A stretch of 64,000 nt of DNA from Georgenia sp. TF02-10 (GTDB lineage Bacteria; Actinomycetota; Actinomycetes; Actinomycetales; Actinomycetaceae). Under the pieces are notes generated by a model that saw nothing but the letters and a program-made list of their open reading frames with translations, made no database searches and had not been told where the DNA came from. The DNA is taken from positions 3,100,001 to 3,164,000 of the forward strand of contig NZ_CP094289.1 of assembly GCF_022759505.1 (NCBI RefSeq), given 5' to 3'. The translations under genes and the position numbers were made by a program. Positions 1 to 9,363 of this stretch are shown in pieces; the first letter of the stretch is position 1; each line of letters opens with the position of its first letter.

Positions 1-2
1 AG

Positions 3-581
3 ACGGCGCAGCCCGCCGCGGCGCTGGGCGAGGACCACGAGAAGACGATGGTCAGCGGCGCGGTCCGCACCGACTTCATCCTCTCCGCCGAGATCATGGT
101 CATCGCGCTCAACGAGGTGGCGGACGAGCCGGTGCTCAACCGGGCGCTGATCCTCATCGTCGTCGCGCTCGGCATCACCGCGCTGGTGTACGGCGTCGTC
201 GCGCTCATCGTGAAGATGGACGACATCGGCCTCCGGCTCGCCGGGCGGGAGTCGGGCGCGTCCCAGGGCGTCGGCCGGTTCCTGGTCAGGGCGATGCCCA
301 AGGTCATGGCGGTGCTGTCCGTGGTCGGTCTGGTCGCGATGCTCTGGGTGGGCGGGCACATCCTGCTCGTCGGCGTCGACGAGCTCGGCTGGCACGGCCC
401 CTACGCGCTGGTCCACCACCTCGAGGCGGCCGTCGCCGGCGGCCTGGGCGCGCTGAGCGGGGCCGTGACCTGGCTCGTCAACACGCTCGCCTCGGCGGTC
501 ATCGGGCTGGTCGTCGGCGCCGTCGTCGTCGCGGTCATGCACCTGGTCCCGCGGCGGAAGACGAGCGGAGCGCACCACTGA
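3..581 (+). CDS. DUF808 family inner-membrane protein (C-terminal part)
   Basis: The reading frame is already open at the left edge, so the start lies outside the window. The visible C-terminal part contains the segment VRTDFILSAEIMVIALNEV, typical of the DUF808 (YedI-like) membrane protein family. About four hydrophobic helices follow: two around the middle of the visible part, and two near the end before a basic tail. The biochemical role of the family is not established. The gene runs convergently towards the ATP-grasp gene, with about 70 bases between the stops. Confidence 0.85.
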   Translation, partial: TAQPAAALGEDHEKTMVSGAVRTDFILSAEIMVIALNEVADEPVLNRALILIVVALGITALVYGVVALIVKMDDIGLRLAGRESGASQGVGRFLVRAMPKVMAVLSVVGLVAMLWVGGHILLVGVDELGWHGPYALVHHLEAAVAGGLGALSGAVTWLVNTLASAVIGLVVGAVVVAVMHLVPRRKTSGAHH

Positions 582-653
582 GCCGAGGGCCCAGCGGCGG
601 GGAGGTCCGGCCCGGCTCGTGGTCGTCCAGTCGGCGGGCCCGCGGCGCGCGGC

Positions 654-1568
654 CTACCAGAAGGCGCGGACCGCGATCGCGTCGGCGAAGCTCTCCAGCG
701 CCCCGGGCGTGGTGGACAGGTACAGCGAGGCGTCCACGAGGGAGACCTCCATGACGTGCATCTGGCCGTTCTCCCCCTCGACCACGTCGATCCGGGAGAA
801 CGTCAGCTGCTCGTCGCGGCCCAGCCGGCTCTTGATGTAGGAGTGGATCGCCGCGCGGGCCTCCTCCCCCAGCCGCCACTCCGCGGCGGTCGCCTCCCGG
901 GCGTGGGCCACCTCGGTCGGCTCCTCGCCCTGCTCGCGGTAGGGGCCGTGCAGCATGGCCTCCTTCTCGACGGCGTGGGAGACCAGGCCGTTCATGTAGA
1001 TCAGCGCGGTCTCGCCACGCTTGTCCACCGACTCCAGGTAGCGCTGCACCATGACGCTGCGGCCCCGCTCGAGCAGCTCCATGGCGTGCCCCACCGCCTG
1101 CTGCCGGGAGCGGGCGTCGTTCGCGGTGTAGCGGCCCGTGCCGTGCCCGCCGGAGGACACCGCGGGCTTGACCACGAAGTCCCCGCTGGCCGGGAACCGG
1201 GTGTGCACCTGGTGCTTGGTCAGCCCCCGCTCGGGCTCGAGCCACACCGTCGGGATCACCGGCATCCCCCGCTCGGCCAGCTCGACCATGTAGTGCTTGT
1301 CGGTGTTCCAGCGCACCACGTCGGCGTGGTTGACCACCCGGGGCACCGAGTCCACCCAGCGCAGGAACGCCTCCCGGTCCTTGGCGTAGTCGTGCACCGA
1401 GCGCAGCACCACCATCCCGGCCTCGGCCCAGTCCACGTCCGGGTCGTTCCAGACGGCGACGCGCGGCTCGATCCCCCGCTCGGCGAGCGCGTCGGGCAGG
1501 CCGGCGTCGTCCTCGTCCAGGTTCGGCAGCGCGGCGCAGGTGGCCAGGGTCACGATCGGCTTCGACAC
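654..1568 (-). CDS. ATP-grasp domain protein
   Basis: The 304-residue protein starts with GTG. Its layout is that of small RimK/glutathione-synthetase-like ATP-grasp proteins. It has an N-terminal substrate lobe, the lysine-containing strand DFVVKPAVSSGGHGT (a typical ATP-grasp flexible loop) near residues 130-145, and a C-terminal metal/ATP site region with FSRIDVV and MEVSLVDASLYL. Such enzymes couple a carboxylate to an amine or thiol using ATP. The substrate cannot be read from the sequence and nothing nearby suggests a pathway. It is transcribed away from the CRISPR locus. Confidence 0.8.
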   Translation of the reverse strand: MSKPIVTLATCAALPNLDEDDAGLPDALAERGIEPRVAVWNDPDVDWAEAGMVVLRSVHDYAKDREAFLRWVDSVPRVVNHADVVRWNTDKHYMVELAERGMPVIPTVWLEPERGLTKHQVHTRFPASGDFVVKPAVSSGGHGTGRYTANDARSRQQAVGHAMELLERGRSVMVQRYLESVDKRGETALIYMNGLVSHAVEKEAMLHGPYREQGEEPTEVAHAREATAAEWRLGEEARAAIHSYIKSRLGRDEQLTFSRIDVVEGENGQMHVMEVSLVDASLYLSTTPGALESFADAIAVRAFW

Positions 1569-1643
1569 CCGCTCAACCTATCGCGGGCCGGTACCGACGT
1601 CGGGCGGCACGTCGGGCGGCATTCACGCCCGGGCGGCGCAGTT

Positions 1644-1693
1644 CCCGCACCCGCACCCGCACCCGTGCCCGTGCCCCTGCCCGTGCCCGTGCG
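1644..1693. repeat. Hexamer microsatellite (CCCGCA/CCCGTG)
   Basis: About eight tandem six-base units, three CCCGCA-like then mainly CCCGTG with one CCCCTG, lie in the gap between the ATP-grasp gene and the insertion-sequence remnant. No gene is supported here. Such a tract is prone to length change by slippage. Confidence 0.7.
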
Positions 1694-1758
1694 TACCCAC
1701 CATCGGCCGCGCCCGGGACGCCGCTCGTTCCGGCCCGCGGCACTCCACCGACATTCTT

Positions 1759-1980
1759 GGCTCTCCTGACCCATCTGTGGGTGGTTCGGCGCGCCGGGGT
1801 AGGGGGCACGCCGCTCTCTGTCCAGGCTTCTGGCTTGTCGACGGTCAGTCACCTGAAGAGTGGAGAGCGGCGTGCGCAACGCAAGGGTATGGCGTGCCCT
1901 GATCGGGGTCGAGCAGGGTGTGGTGATCGAGCGGGTCGAGGGCTACGCGGACGATGGTGGAGGCGTCGCCATCAAGTCCC
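1759..1980 (+). mobile_element. Truncated ISL3-family insertion sequence (left end only)
   Basis: The segment opens with GGCTCTCCTGACCCAT, which resembles ISL3-family terminal inverted repeats (these usually start GGCTCTT or similar). About 100 bases on is a GTG-started frame reading VRNARVWRALIGVEQGVVIE, closely resembling the conserved N-terminus of actinobacterial ISL3 transposases. Homology fades after about 35 residues, and the frame then runs without a stop into cas3. No transposase body or right end is visible. The right boundary is approximate. The remnant occupies the place where the cas3 promoter would be expected, so it may supply or have displaced that promoter. Confidence 0.6.
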
Positions 1981-2015
1981 ATACAGATGTGGATGGCTCG
2001 TGCTCTGATATCGCC

Positions 2016-5000
2016 ATGACGGTCGCGGCGCGCGCAGGCAGCCTCTCGCAGGCCGCATCGTTGATCTGGGCCAAGGCCGCCGACTACGACGGCGGCCAGC
2101 CCCGCCAGTGGCTCCCCCTGGTCCAGCACCTGTCCGACGCCTCGGCCGTCGCCGGCCGGCTCTTCGACGACTGGCTGACGCCGAACCTCAGGCGGCTGCT
2201 CGCGGAGGCGGTCAGCGGCGATGCGTCCGCCCCCAGACGCCGCACCCCTGCCGACCAAGACATGGACGCGGCACGCGCGCTGCTGCGGTTCCTGGCCGGT
2301 GTGCACGATATCGGCAAGGCGACCCCGGCCTTCGCCTGGCAGGTGCCGGCCCTCGCCGACGTGCTGCGGCACGACGCGCGCCTGCCGATCCCGATGTCGA
2401 TCGGCCCAGAGCAGCGCCGGCAGCTCCCGCACGGGCTGGCCGGCCAGGTCCTCCTGGAGCGGTGGCTCGCCGAGCGGTACGGCTGGCCGCCGCGTCAGTG
2501 CCAGGTCCTCGGCGCCATCATCGGCGGCCACCATGGCGTCCCGCCCACCGCGCCGCAGCTGACGACGGCGCGGTCCCGGGCCCACCTCCTCGGCGACGAG
2601 CCCTGGGAGGCGGTCCAGCGCGAGCTCCTGGACGACGCCGCCCGGCGCAGCGGCGCCGAGCGGTACCTGGCGCGGTGGCGTGCCCTACGTCTGGGCCAGC
2701 CAGCGCAGGTGATCCTCAGCGCCTTGGTCATCGTCGCCGACTGGCTGGCGAGCTCACCAGCCCTCTTCCCGCTCTTCCCCTGCGGTGAGACGCTCGACGT
2801 CGACGACGAGGCTCGGGCCGATGCCGCCTGGCACGAGGTCGGTCTCCCGCGGCCGTGGCGCCCCATCCCGGGCACCGCCGACCTCGGCGAGCTGCTGCAC
2901 CGACGCTTCGACCTGCCGGAGGGGGCCACGGTGCGGCCGGTGCAGCGCGCGACGTACGAGCAGGCCGAGCACATGGCCCTGCCCGGGATCCTGGTGGTCG
3001 AGGCCCCCATGGGCGAGGGCAAGACCGAGGCCGCCCTGCTGGCCGCCGAGACGCTCGCCGCGCGCAGCGGGGCGAGCGGCTGCCTGGTCGCCCTGCCGAC
3101 CCAGGCCACCAGCGACGCCATGCTGGACCGGGTGCTGCCCTGGCTCGCCCACGTCCCGGACGCAACGATGGACACGGAGCTGGCGTCGGGCCTCGCCGAG
3201 CGCCCCGGCGAGCACCGCCGCGCGGTCTATCTCGCGCACGGCAAGGCCGCCCTCAACCAGACCTTCCACGACCTCCGCTTTCCGGGCCGGCTCGTTGACG
3301 TCGGTCGGGACGTCGACGAGCGGGTGTCCGGCGAGTCCCGGCCGGACGGCGGGAGCCGGCCCGACGGCGGGAGCCGGGCTGTCGAGGAGGTGCCGGGTGA
3401 CTACGCGGCGTTCGTGCACTCCTGGCTCTACGGCCGGAAGAAGGGTGTCCTCGCCGACTTCGTCGTCGGCACGGTCGACCAGCTGCTCTTCATGAGCCTG
3501 CGCTCGCGGCACCTCGCGCTCCGGCATCTCGCCCTGGCCCGCAAGGTCGTCATCGTCGACGAGGTGCACTCCTACGACGCCTACATGGGCACCTACCTCC
3601 GGCGGTCGCTGGAGTGGCTCGGCGCCTACGGGGTGCCGGTCATACTTCTCTCGGCCACCTTGCCGGCCCACCTGCGCCAGAGCCTGACCGACGCCTACGT
3701 GGCAGGGGCCCGTCAGCCCGACGCCGTCGACGCCCCGACGTCCCTGGCCGGCCGACGCCGCCGTCCCCCGCCGGACACTGAGGAGCCAGCACCAGGACCT
3801 GACCCGGCGTCCCCGGACCCTGGGGAGCGGGCACCCGGCGTCGCCGGCCCCTACCCCGTCATCACCGCCGTGGGCGGCACCCGGACCGCCCAGCTGGAGG
3901 TGGCGGCCTCGGGGCGGAGCACGTCCGTGGCCTGGAGCTCGCTCGCCGAGGAGGACCTGCCCACCTTCCTCGCCGAGGCCCTGGCCGACGACGGCTGCGC
4001 CCTGGTGGTCCGCAACACCGTCCGCGCGGCGCAGGCCACCGCCCAGGAGCTGACCGAGCACTTCGGGAATCAGGTCCGGCTCATGCACTCTCGGTTCATC
4101 GCCCACGACCGGCTCGCGAACGACGCGTGGCTGCGCAACCGCTTCGGCCCGCCCCACCGCACCGCAGCCCGGCCCCGGCGCGCGGTCGTCGTCGCAACGC
4201 AGGTGGTCGAGCAGTCCCTGGACATCGACTTCGACATCCTCGTCACCGACCTGGCGCCAATGGACCTCCTGCTGCAACGGGTCGGACGGCTCCATCGGCA
4301 CCAGCGGGGTGCCGACGAGTCTGATCGGCCGGAGCGCCTCCGCCGGGCCCGGTGCGCCGTGCTCCACCTGCCCGACCCCGCCAGCGCGGAGCCCCGGCTC
4401 GAGCCGGGCTCGGCCCGGGTGTACACCGCCGAGGCGCTGCTCCGCGCCGCCGCCCTCGTCCACGACATCATCGGCGGCGGCGGGACGACCACGCTGCCCC
4501 AGCAGATCGCCCCGCTGGTACAGCGCGCCTACGACTCCCGGCCCCTCGGCCCGGCCCCGTGGGAGGCGGCGATGGCGACGGCGGCGTCTGCCGCCCGCGA
4601 CGAGCGGCAGAAGCTCGAGGCGGACGCCGAGGTGTTCCGGCTCGCGGCCCCCCGCCCGGCCGGGGTACCGCTCGTCGGCTGGCTCAAGGGCAGTGCCGGC
4701 GAGGCAGACGACTCCGCCGCCGGAACAGCGCAGGTCCGTGCGGGGGAGGACGGCCTCGAGGTCCTGCTGCTCGAGCGCGGCGTCGACGGCTCGCTCACCG
4801 TCCCGCAATGGGTGAAGCCGTTCGGTGGCCGCACCATCCCGACGACCGACGTCCCGGGTAACCAGCTGGCCCGCGCGATGGCCGGCTGCGCCGTGCGCCT
4901 GCCCGCCTGGGCGACCAAGGGCGCCGCCGGTGACGCGTTGCTGGAAGCCCTCTCCCACGGCTACGTGGAGGCCTGGCAGCACCACCCGCTGCTCGTCGGC

Positions 5001-5096
5001 CAGCTCGTGCTTCCGCTCGACCCCGGCGGGACGGTCCTGGCCGGCCGGGTGTTCAGCTACCACCGGGATACCGGACTTCAGGTGGGCAACCCGTGA
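2016..5096 (+). CDS. cas3: CRISPR-associated helicase/nuclease Cas3 (type I-E)
   Basis: Cas3 is recruited by Cascade to bound target DNA, nicks it with its HD nuclease and unwinds it with its SF2 helicase. From ATG 2016 the protein has 1026 residues. HD-domain ligands are visible at H38, H97-D98 (VHDIGK), H139 and H172-H173. Walker A is at 330-337 (APMGEGKT), DEVH at 515-518, SAT at 546-548, and motif VI QRVGR at 754-758. All catalytic motifs are present. The frame stays open upstream to GTG 1860, but that stretch encodes transposase-like sequence, so 2016 fits where Cas3 homology begins (LSQAASLIWAK). No clear ribosome site precedes it. It is the first gene of the cas operon, 24 bases before casA. 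Confidence 0.93.
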   Translation: MTVAARAGSLSQAASLIWAKAADYDGGQPRQWLPLVQHLSDASAVAGRLFDDWLTPNLRRLLAEAVSGDASAPRRRTPADQDMDAARALLRFLAGVHDIGKATPAFAWQVPALADVLRHDARLPIPMSIGPEQRRQLPHGLAGQVLLERWLAERYGWPPRQCQVLGAIIGGHHGVPPTAPQLTTARSRAHLLGDEPWEAVQRELLDDAARRSGAERYLARWRALRLGQPAQVILSALVIVADWLASSPALFPLFPCGETLDVDDEARADAAWHEVGLPRPWRPIPGTADLGELLHRRFDLPEGATVRPVQRATYEQAEHMALPGILVVEAPMGEGKTEAALLAAETLAARSGASGCLVALPTQATSDAMLDRVLPWLAHVPDATMDTELASGLAERPGEHRRAVYLAHGKAALNQTFHDLRFPGRLVDVGRDVDERVSGESRPDGGSRPDGGSRAVEEVPGDYAAFVHSWLYGRKKGVLADFVVGTVDQLLFMSLRSRHLALRHLALARKVVIVDEVHSYDAYMGTYLRRSLEWLGAYGVPVILLSATLPAHLRQSLTDAYVAGARQPDAVDAPTSLAGRRRRPPPDTEEPAPGPDPASPDPGERAPGVAGPYPVITAVGGTRTAQLEVAASGRSTSVAWSSLAEEDLPTFLAEALADDGCALVVRNTVRAAQATAQELTEHFGNQVRLMHSRFIAHDRLANDAWLRNRFGPPHRTAARPRRAVVVATQVVEQSLDIDFDILVTDLAPMDLLLQRVGRLHRHQRGADESDRPERLRRARCAVLHLPDPASAEPRLEPGSARVYTAEALLRAAALVHDIIGGGGTTTLPQQIAPLVQRAYDSRPLGPAPWEAAMATAASAARDERQKLEADAEVFRLAAPRPAGVPLVGWLKGSAGEADDSAAGTAQVRAGEDGLEVLLLERGVDGSLTVPQWVKPFGGRTIPTTDVPGNQLARAMAGCAVRLPAWATKGAAGDALLEALSHGYVEAWQHHPLLVGQLVLPLDPGGTVLAGRVFSYHRDTGLQVGNP

Positions 5097-5120
5097 CTGA
5101 CGTCCTTGAGGTGGCAACCG

Positions 5121-6775
5121 ATGACTGACCACGCGACCTTCAACCTCGTAGACCAACCCTGGATCCTGGTCCGCCGACCGGACTGCGCGGTCACCGAGGT
5201 CTCCCTGCTGACCGCGCTCACCGACGCCGGTGCGGTCACCGAGATCGTCGGGGAGGTTCCCACTCAGGCGTTCGCCATCACCCGCCTGCTGCTGGCGATC
5301 CTGCACCGGGCGGTCGACGGACCGCGCGGCGTCGACGACTGGGCACTGATCCGGCGGGACGTGGAGGGCCGCCGCACGCTAGTCAGCGACTACCTCGCCG
5401 AGTGGCGCGACCGGTTCGACCTCCGGCATCCGCACCATCCCTTCTTCCAGGTGCCGGCCTGCGCTCGGCCACGGGCGAGGTCTCCGGCCTGGAGAAGCTC
5501 ATCGCCGACATCCCCAACGGCGCACCGCTGTTCACCACCCGGTCCGGCGCCGGCCTGGCACGCATCGGCTGGGCCGAGGCCGCGCGCTGGCTCGTGCACG
5601 TGCACGCCTTCGACCCGTCGGGGATCCGGACCGGTGCCGTCGGTGACGAGCGCGCCAAGGGCGGCAAGGGGTACCCCATCGGTCCCGGGTGGGCCGGGCA
5701 GATCGGGGGCGTCCTCGTCGCCGGAGCGACGCTGGAGGAGACCCTGCTGCTCAACCTCGTCGCCACGGGCGCTCCCGGGCTGGACCTCGACGGCGGTCCG
5801 GGCGACCTTCCCGCCTGGGAGCGGCCACCGCTCGGACCGGGCATCGAGGCCGGCCGGGGCGAGGAGCCTCGACCGACCGGTCCGGTCGACCTCTACACCT
5901 GGCAGTCCCGCCGGGTCCGGCTCGTCGGGGACGACGACGGCGTCACCGGCCTGGTGCTCGCCCAGGGGGACCGGATGACACCCCAGAACCGCCAGCGCGC
6001 CGAGCCCCTGTCGGCCTGGCGCTTCAGCGAACCGCAGACCAAGAGGGCGGGCGCACCGACCTACATGCCGCTCCTGCACGACCCATCCCGGAGCTTCTGG
6101 CGGGGGCTGGCCGCCCTGCTGCCCGTGGCGTCCGAACGTGTCGGTGGCCGGGGCGTGGACCGCTTCCTCGCCCCGGCAGTGGTGCACTGGGTCAGCCTCC
6201 TCGAGGGTGAAGGGCTGCTCCCGCGGCACGGGGTGGTCCGGCTGCGTGCCCAGTCCCTCGTCTACGGGTCGAACAACTCCGTAGTGGACGAGATCGTCGA
6301 CGACATCCTCGTGCTCCCCGAGTTCCTGCTCCAGCCGGGCAGCGAGGCGCAGCAGCTGCTCGCCCGCGACGAGGTCGAGCGGACCGAGGCGGTCGCGCAG
6401 GCCCTCGCGAACCTCGCCAGCAACCTCGCGGCCGCCGCCGGGGCGGACGTCGTCGACGGTCCCCGCACCCGCGCCCGCGAGTCCTTCTACGCACGCGTGG
6501 ATCAGCCCTTCCGGCGTTGGCTCGTCTCCCTCGAACCCGCGGAACCCATCCCGAGCGCGAGCGCCCGTTGGCAGCGCACCGTCAGGGACCTTGTCGAGAA
6601 CCTCGGCACCGAGCTGCTCGACGGTGCCGGCTCTGCCGCCTGGCGTGGCCGGGAGTCCCGCGGTCACCACGTCGACGTCGGCGTCAGTGATCGCTGGTTC
6701 CGGCGCGCGCTGGCGGCCGCGCTACCCGCCACCCTCCCCCAGCACAACGACGAACGATCGGAGTCCCGTGCCTGA
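5121..6775 (+). pseudogene. casA: Cascade large subunit CasA/Cse1, frameshifted
   Basis: Cse1 (Cas8e) recognises the PAM in the type I-E surveillance complex and recruits Cas3. The start is ATG 5121, behind GAGG. Frame one reads NLVDQPWILV through HPFFQVP, a typical Cse1 N-terminus of about 112 residues, then becomes nonsense and ends at 5978. From about 5456 the frame one base back reads GLRSATGEVSGLEKLIADIPNG and continues as good Cse1 to 6775. One missing G near 5456-5458 accounts for this; restored, the protein would have 551 residues, normal for the family. The break removes everything after residue 112, including the region that reads the PAM and contacts Cas3. No slippery motif suggests programmed shifting. 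Mutation or a sequencing deletion are both possible. Confidence 0.9.
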
Positions 6776-7460
6776 TCCCACTGCCGCCCCTGCGGCACCG
6801 CACCGGCCCGTCCCGGTGAGCGTCCGGCGGGCGCGCACCGCCGTCGGCGCGCTCGTCGCGACCCAGGCGGGCCGTCTGCAGGCCGCCGCCCTGCGCCAGG
6901 ACCCCCGGGCCCGGGCGCTGCTGGCACACCTGCGCCACGCCGTCGCGAAGGAACCGGGAACGGTCCCGGAGATCTGGGCGGTCACCCAGGTCCACCCCGA
7001 CGACCGCTCCCTGCCCGACCAGCCAACCCCGGAGGAACGCGCCGCGCACGCCGCCCTCACCCTCTTCGCGCTCCACCAGCAGTCCCGGACCCGCGCGATG
7101 CACCAGCGCGGCGAGGGCCTCGGCCATGCGGTACGTCGCCTCGCCGTGGCTCGCGGCAACGAGCCCGCCGTCCGTCGGCGGTTCGATGCCGCGGCGACGG
7201 CACAGTCCTTCCCCGAGGCCCTGCAGCACCTGCGAGGTCTCGTGGCCCAGCTCCAGGACGAGTCCATCCCGCTGGACTACGGCGGCCTCGCCGATGACCT
7301 GCTCGACCTCCAGCAGCCGGACGGGGCACGCCGGGTGCGGCGCCGGTGGGGCCGGCAGTACTACGCCGAGCGCCGCACGACGGCACCCGGTGACCTCGAG
7401 CCGACCGACGACCGCCCTGGCAACGACCAGGGCACCGACCACGACGAGGAAGACCGATGA
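6768..7460 (+). CDS. casB: Cascade small subunit CasB/Cse2
   Basis: Cse2 (Cas11) dimerises along the belly of Cascade and stabilises the crRNA-target hybrid. The GTG start overlaps the casA stop in GTGCCTGA. The product has 230 residues, is rich in Ala/Arg and largely helical, with an acidic tail (TDDRPGNDQG). Segments such as LTLFALHQQ, AVRRLA and RRFDAAAT match the usual Cse2 pattern around residues 95-150. It overlaps casC by four bases, so translation is probably coupled. Confidence 0.88.
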   Translation: MPDPTAAPAAPHRPVPVSVRRARTAVGALVATQAGRLQAAALRQDPRARALLAHLRHAVAKEPGTVPEIWAVTQVHPDDRSLPDQPTPEERAAHAALTLFALHQQSRTRAMHQRGEGLGHAVRRLAVARGNEPAVRRRFDAAATAQSFPEALQHLRGLVAQLQDESIPLDYGGLADDLLDLQQPDGARRVRRRWGRQYYAERRTTAPGDLEPTDDRPGNDQGTDHDEEDR

Positions 7461-8614
7461 ATCGCCTGACCATCGACGTGCACATCCTGCAGACAGTCCC
7501 GCCGAGCAACATCAACCGGGACGACACCGGCAGCCCGAAGACGGCCGTGTATGGCGGCACCCGTCGCGCCCGGGTGTCCAGCCAGGCCTGGAAGCGGCCG
7601 ACCCGCCTCGCGCTGAACGACCTCGTGGACATCCGCGACCTCGGGTGGCGCACCAAGCGGGTCGTGGAGCTGCTCGCCGACGTCGTCGTCAAGATGGACC
7701 CCGAGCTGGCCGGCCGCGGCACCGAGATCGCCGAGACCATGCTCGGGGCCGCCGGCATCAAGCTGGCCGACCCGCGGAAGAAGCCCGACGCCGAGCGTGG
7801 GGCGAAGGAGTCGGGCTACCTCCTCTTCCTCGGCCGGCGCCAGCTCGAGCGCCTGGCCGAGCAGGGCATCGCCGCCGAGCGCGACGGTCGCCTGGCGACC
7901 GTGGAAAAGGACCGCGAGGAGAGGAAGCGGGCACAGGCCGCGGTCAAGGGCCAGAACCCGGTGGACATCGCCCTCTTCGGCCGGATGGTTGCTGACGTGT
8001 CGGATTTGAACGTCGACGCCGCCGTCCAGGTGGCGCACGCCATCTCGGTGCACGAGGTGGAGACCGAGTTCGACTACTTCACTGCGGTCGACGACCACAA
8101 GCAGGCCGACGTGGAGGAGGACGCCGGAGCCGGGATGATCGGCTCCATCGAGTTCAACTCGTCCACGCTGTACCGGTACGCCACCGTCGCGGTCCCTCTC
8201 CTGCGTGCGAACCTCGGCGACGACGAGGCCACCCGTCGGGCGGTGGAGGCCTTCCTGCAGGCCTTCGTCACCTCCATGCCCACCGGGAAGATCACCACCT
8301 TCGGCAACCGCACGCTGCCCGACGTCGTCCTCGTCACCGCCCGGACCGACCAGCCGGTGTCCTACGTGGGCGCCTTCGAGGAGCCCGTCCCCGCCGGCCA
8401 GCCCGGTGGACGGTCCGGGGAGGCAGCCCGCCGGCTCGCCGCCTACGCCCGTGACCTGGAGGCGGCGTACGGCGCCGCCCCGGCGGCCGCCTGGGTCGTC
8501 GCCGTCGGCGACAAGGGCGCAGCGCTGGCCGGGGTGGCTCAGCCGGTCACCCTTCCCGAGCTCGTCAGCCAGGCGGGCGAGCACGTGGCAGCCGCGCTCG
8601 CCGCACGGTCATGA
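7457..8614 (+). CDS. casC: Cascade backbone subunit CasC/Cas7e
   Basis: Cas7e forms the six-copy backbone that wraps crRNA. The protein has 385 residues and opens with the family hallmark IDVHILQTVPPSNINRDDTG, followed by VSSQAWKRPTR. The conserved NVDAAVQVAHAISVHEVETE (mid-protein) and TGKITTFGNRTLPD (C-terminal half) segments are present. ATGA overlap with casB upstream and with casD downstream shows an intact operon. Nothing appears disrupted. Confidence 0.95.
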   Translation: MNRLTIDVHILQTVPPSNINRDDTGSPKTAVYGGTRRARVSSQAWKRPTRLALNDLVDIRDLGWRTKRVVELLADVVVKMDPELAGRGTEIAETMLGAAGIKLADPRKKPDAERGAKESGYLLFLGRRQLERLAEQGIAAERDGRLATVEKDREERKRAQAAVKGQNPVDIALFGRMVADVSDLNVDAAVQVAHAISVHEVETEFDYFTAVDDHKQADVEEDAGAGMIGSIEFNSSTLYRYATVAVPLLRANLGDDEATRRAVEAFLQAFVTSMPTGKITTFGNRTLPDVVLVTARTDQPVSYVGAFEEPVPAGQPGGRSGEAARRLAAYARDLEAAYGAAPAAAWVVAVGDKGAALAGVAQPVTLPELVSQAGEHVAAALAARS

Positions 8615-9363
8615 GCGTCCTCTTGCTCCGCCTGGCCGGGCCGCTGCAGTCCTGGGGTTCCGAGAGCCGGTTCGTCAGGCGCACCACCGAGCCGCAGCCG
8701 ACCAAGAGCGGCGTCCTCGGGCTGCTCGCCGCGGCACTGGGGCGCCGACGGACCGATCCCATCGAGGACCTCGTCGGACTGCGCTTCGGGGTCCGCGCGG
8801 ACCAGCCCGGCACCCTCGTCCGGGACTTCCAGACCGCCCGCTCCCTCGACGGCAAGGCGACGTTTCCGTTGTCCTACCGCTACTACCTCGCCGACGGCGC
8901 CTTCGTCGCTGCCGTCGAAGGCCCGGACGGGTTGCTCGAGGGACTGGACGAGGCGGTGCGGTCGCCGGCGTTCCCGCTCTACCTGGGTCGGCGGTCCTGC
9001 CCACCGGCCGGCCCGGTGAGCCTGGGCCTGCGGCCGGGGCTGCTGCGGACGGCTCTGGCGGCGGAGCCGTGGCACGCCTCGCGCCTGCACCAATCCCGCC
9101 ACGCTGGTCCGACCGTCCGGCTCGACCTGATCCTCGACGCCGAGGACGACAGCGTCGGCGCCGAGTCGAGCCGGGACGTCCCGATCTCCTTCGACCCCGC
9201 CTTGCGGCAGTACTCCTGGCGCAGCATCGTCCGGGACCAGACCGAGCTGCCCAACCCGCAGTTCGACGCCCGGGCACCGCAGCTCGACACCCGGGCAGCC
9301 CTGCCCGGCCCGCGCAGGCGTCGGGTCCGGCACGAGCCGCTAGACGCCCTGGGGGGTGCCTGA
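8611..9363 (+). CDS. casD: Cascade subunit CasD/Cas5e
   Basis: Cas5e caps the 5' handle of the crRNA at the foot of Cascade. The 250-residue protein begins LLLRLAGPLQSWGSESRF, the diagnostic Cas5e N-terminus, followed by TEPQPTKSGVLGLLAAALG. It overlaps casC by ATGA and casE by GTGCCTGA. The length is normal and no key segment is missing. Confidence 0.95.
   Translation: MSVLLLRLAGPLQSWGSESRFVRRTTEPQPTKSGVLGLLAAALGRRRTDPIEDLVGLRFGVRADQPGTLVRDFQTARSLDGKATFPLSYRYYLADGAFVAAVEGPDGLLEGLDEAVRSPAFPLYLGRRSCPPAGPVSLGLRPGLLRTALAAEPWHASRLHQSRHAGPTVRLDLILDAEDDSVGAESSRDVPISFDPALRQYSWRSIVRDQTELPNPQFDARAPQLDTRAALPGPRRRRVRHEPLDALGGA

Noticed and set aside
1860-2015. GTG 1860 as the start of Cas3
   Set aside because: The 52 extra residues resemble an ISL3 transposase, not Cas3. 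The Cas3-like sequence begins after 2016. It remains possible that some protein is made from the earlier start.
3960-4010. Spacer 21 resembles a stretch of cas3 (LADDG..ALV)
   Set aside because: The match needs a three-base gap and reflects common codons in GC-rich DNA. No contiguous 33-base alignment exists.
5451-5465. Programmed frameshift in casA
   Set aside because: There is no slippery heptamer or stimulatory structure I can see, and Cse1 is not known to need recoding. Mutation or sequencing error is likelier.
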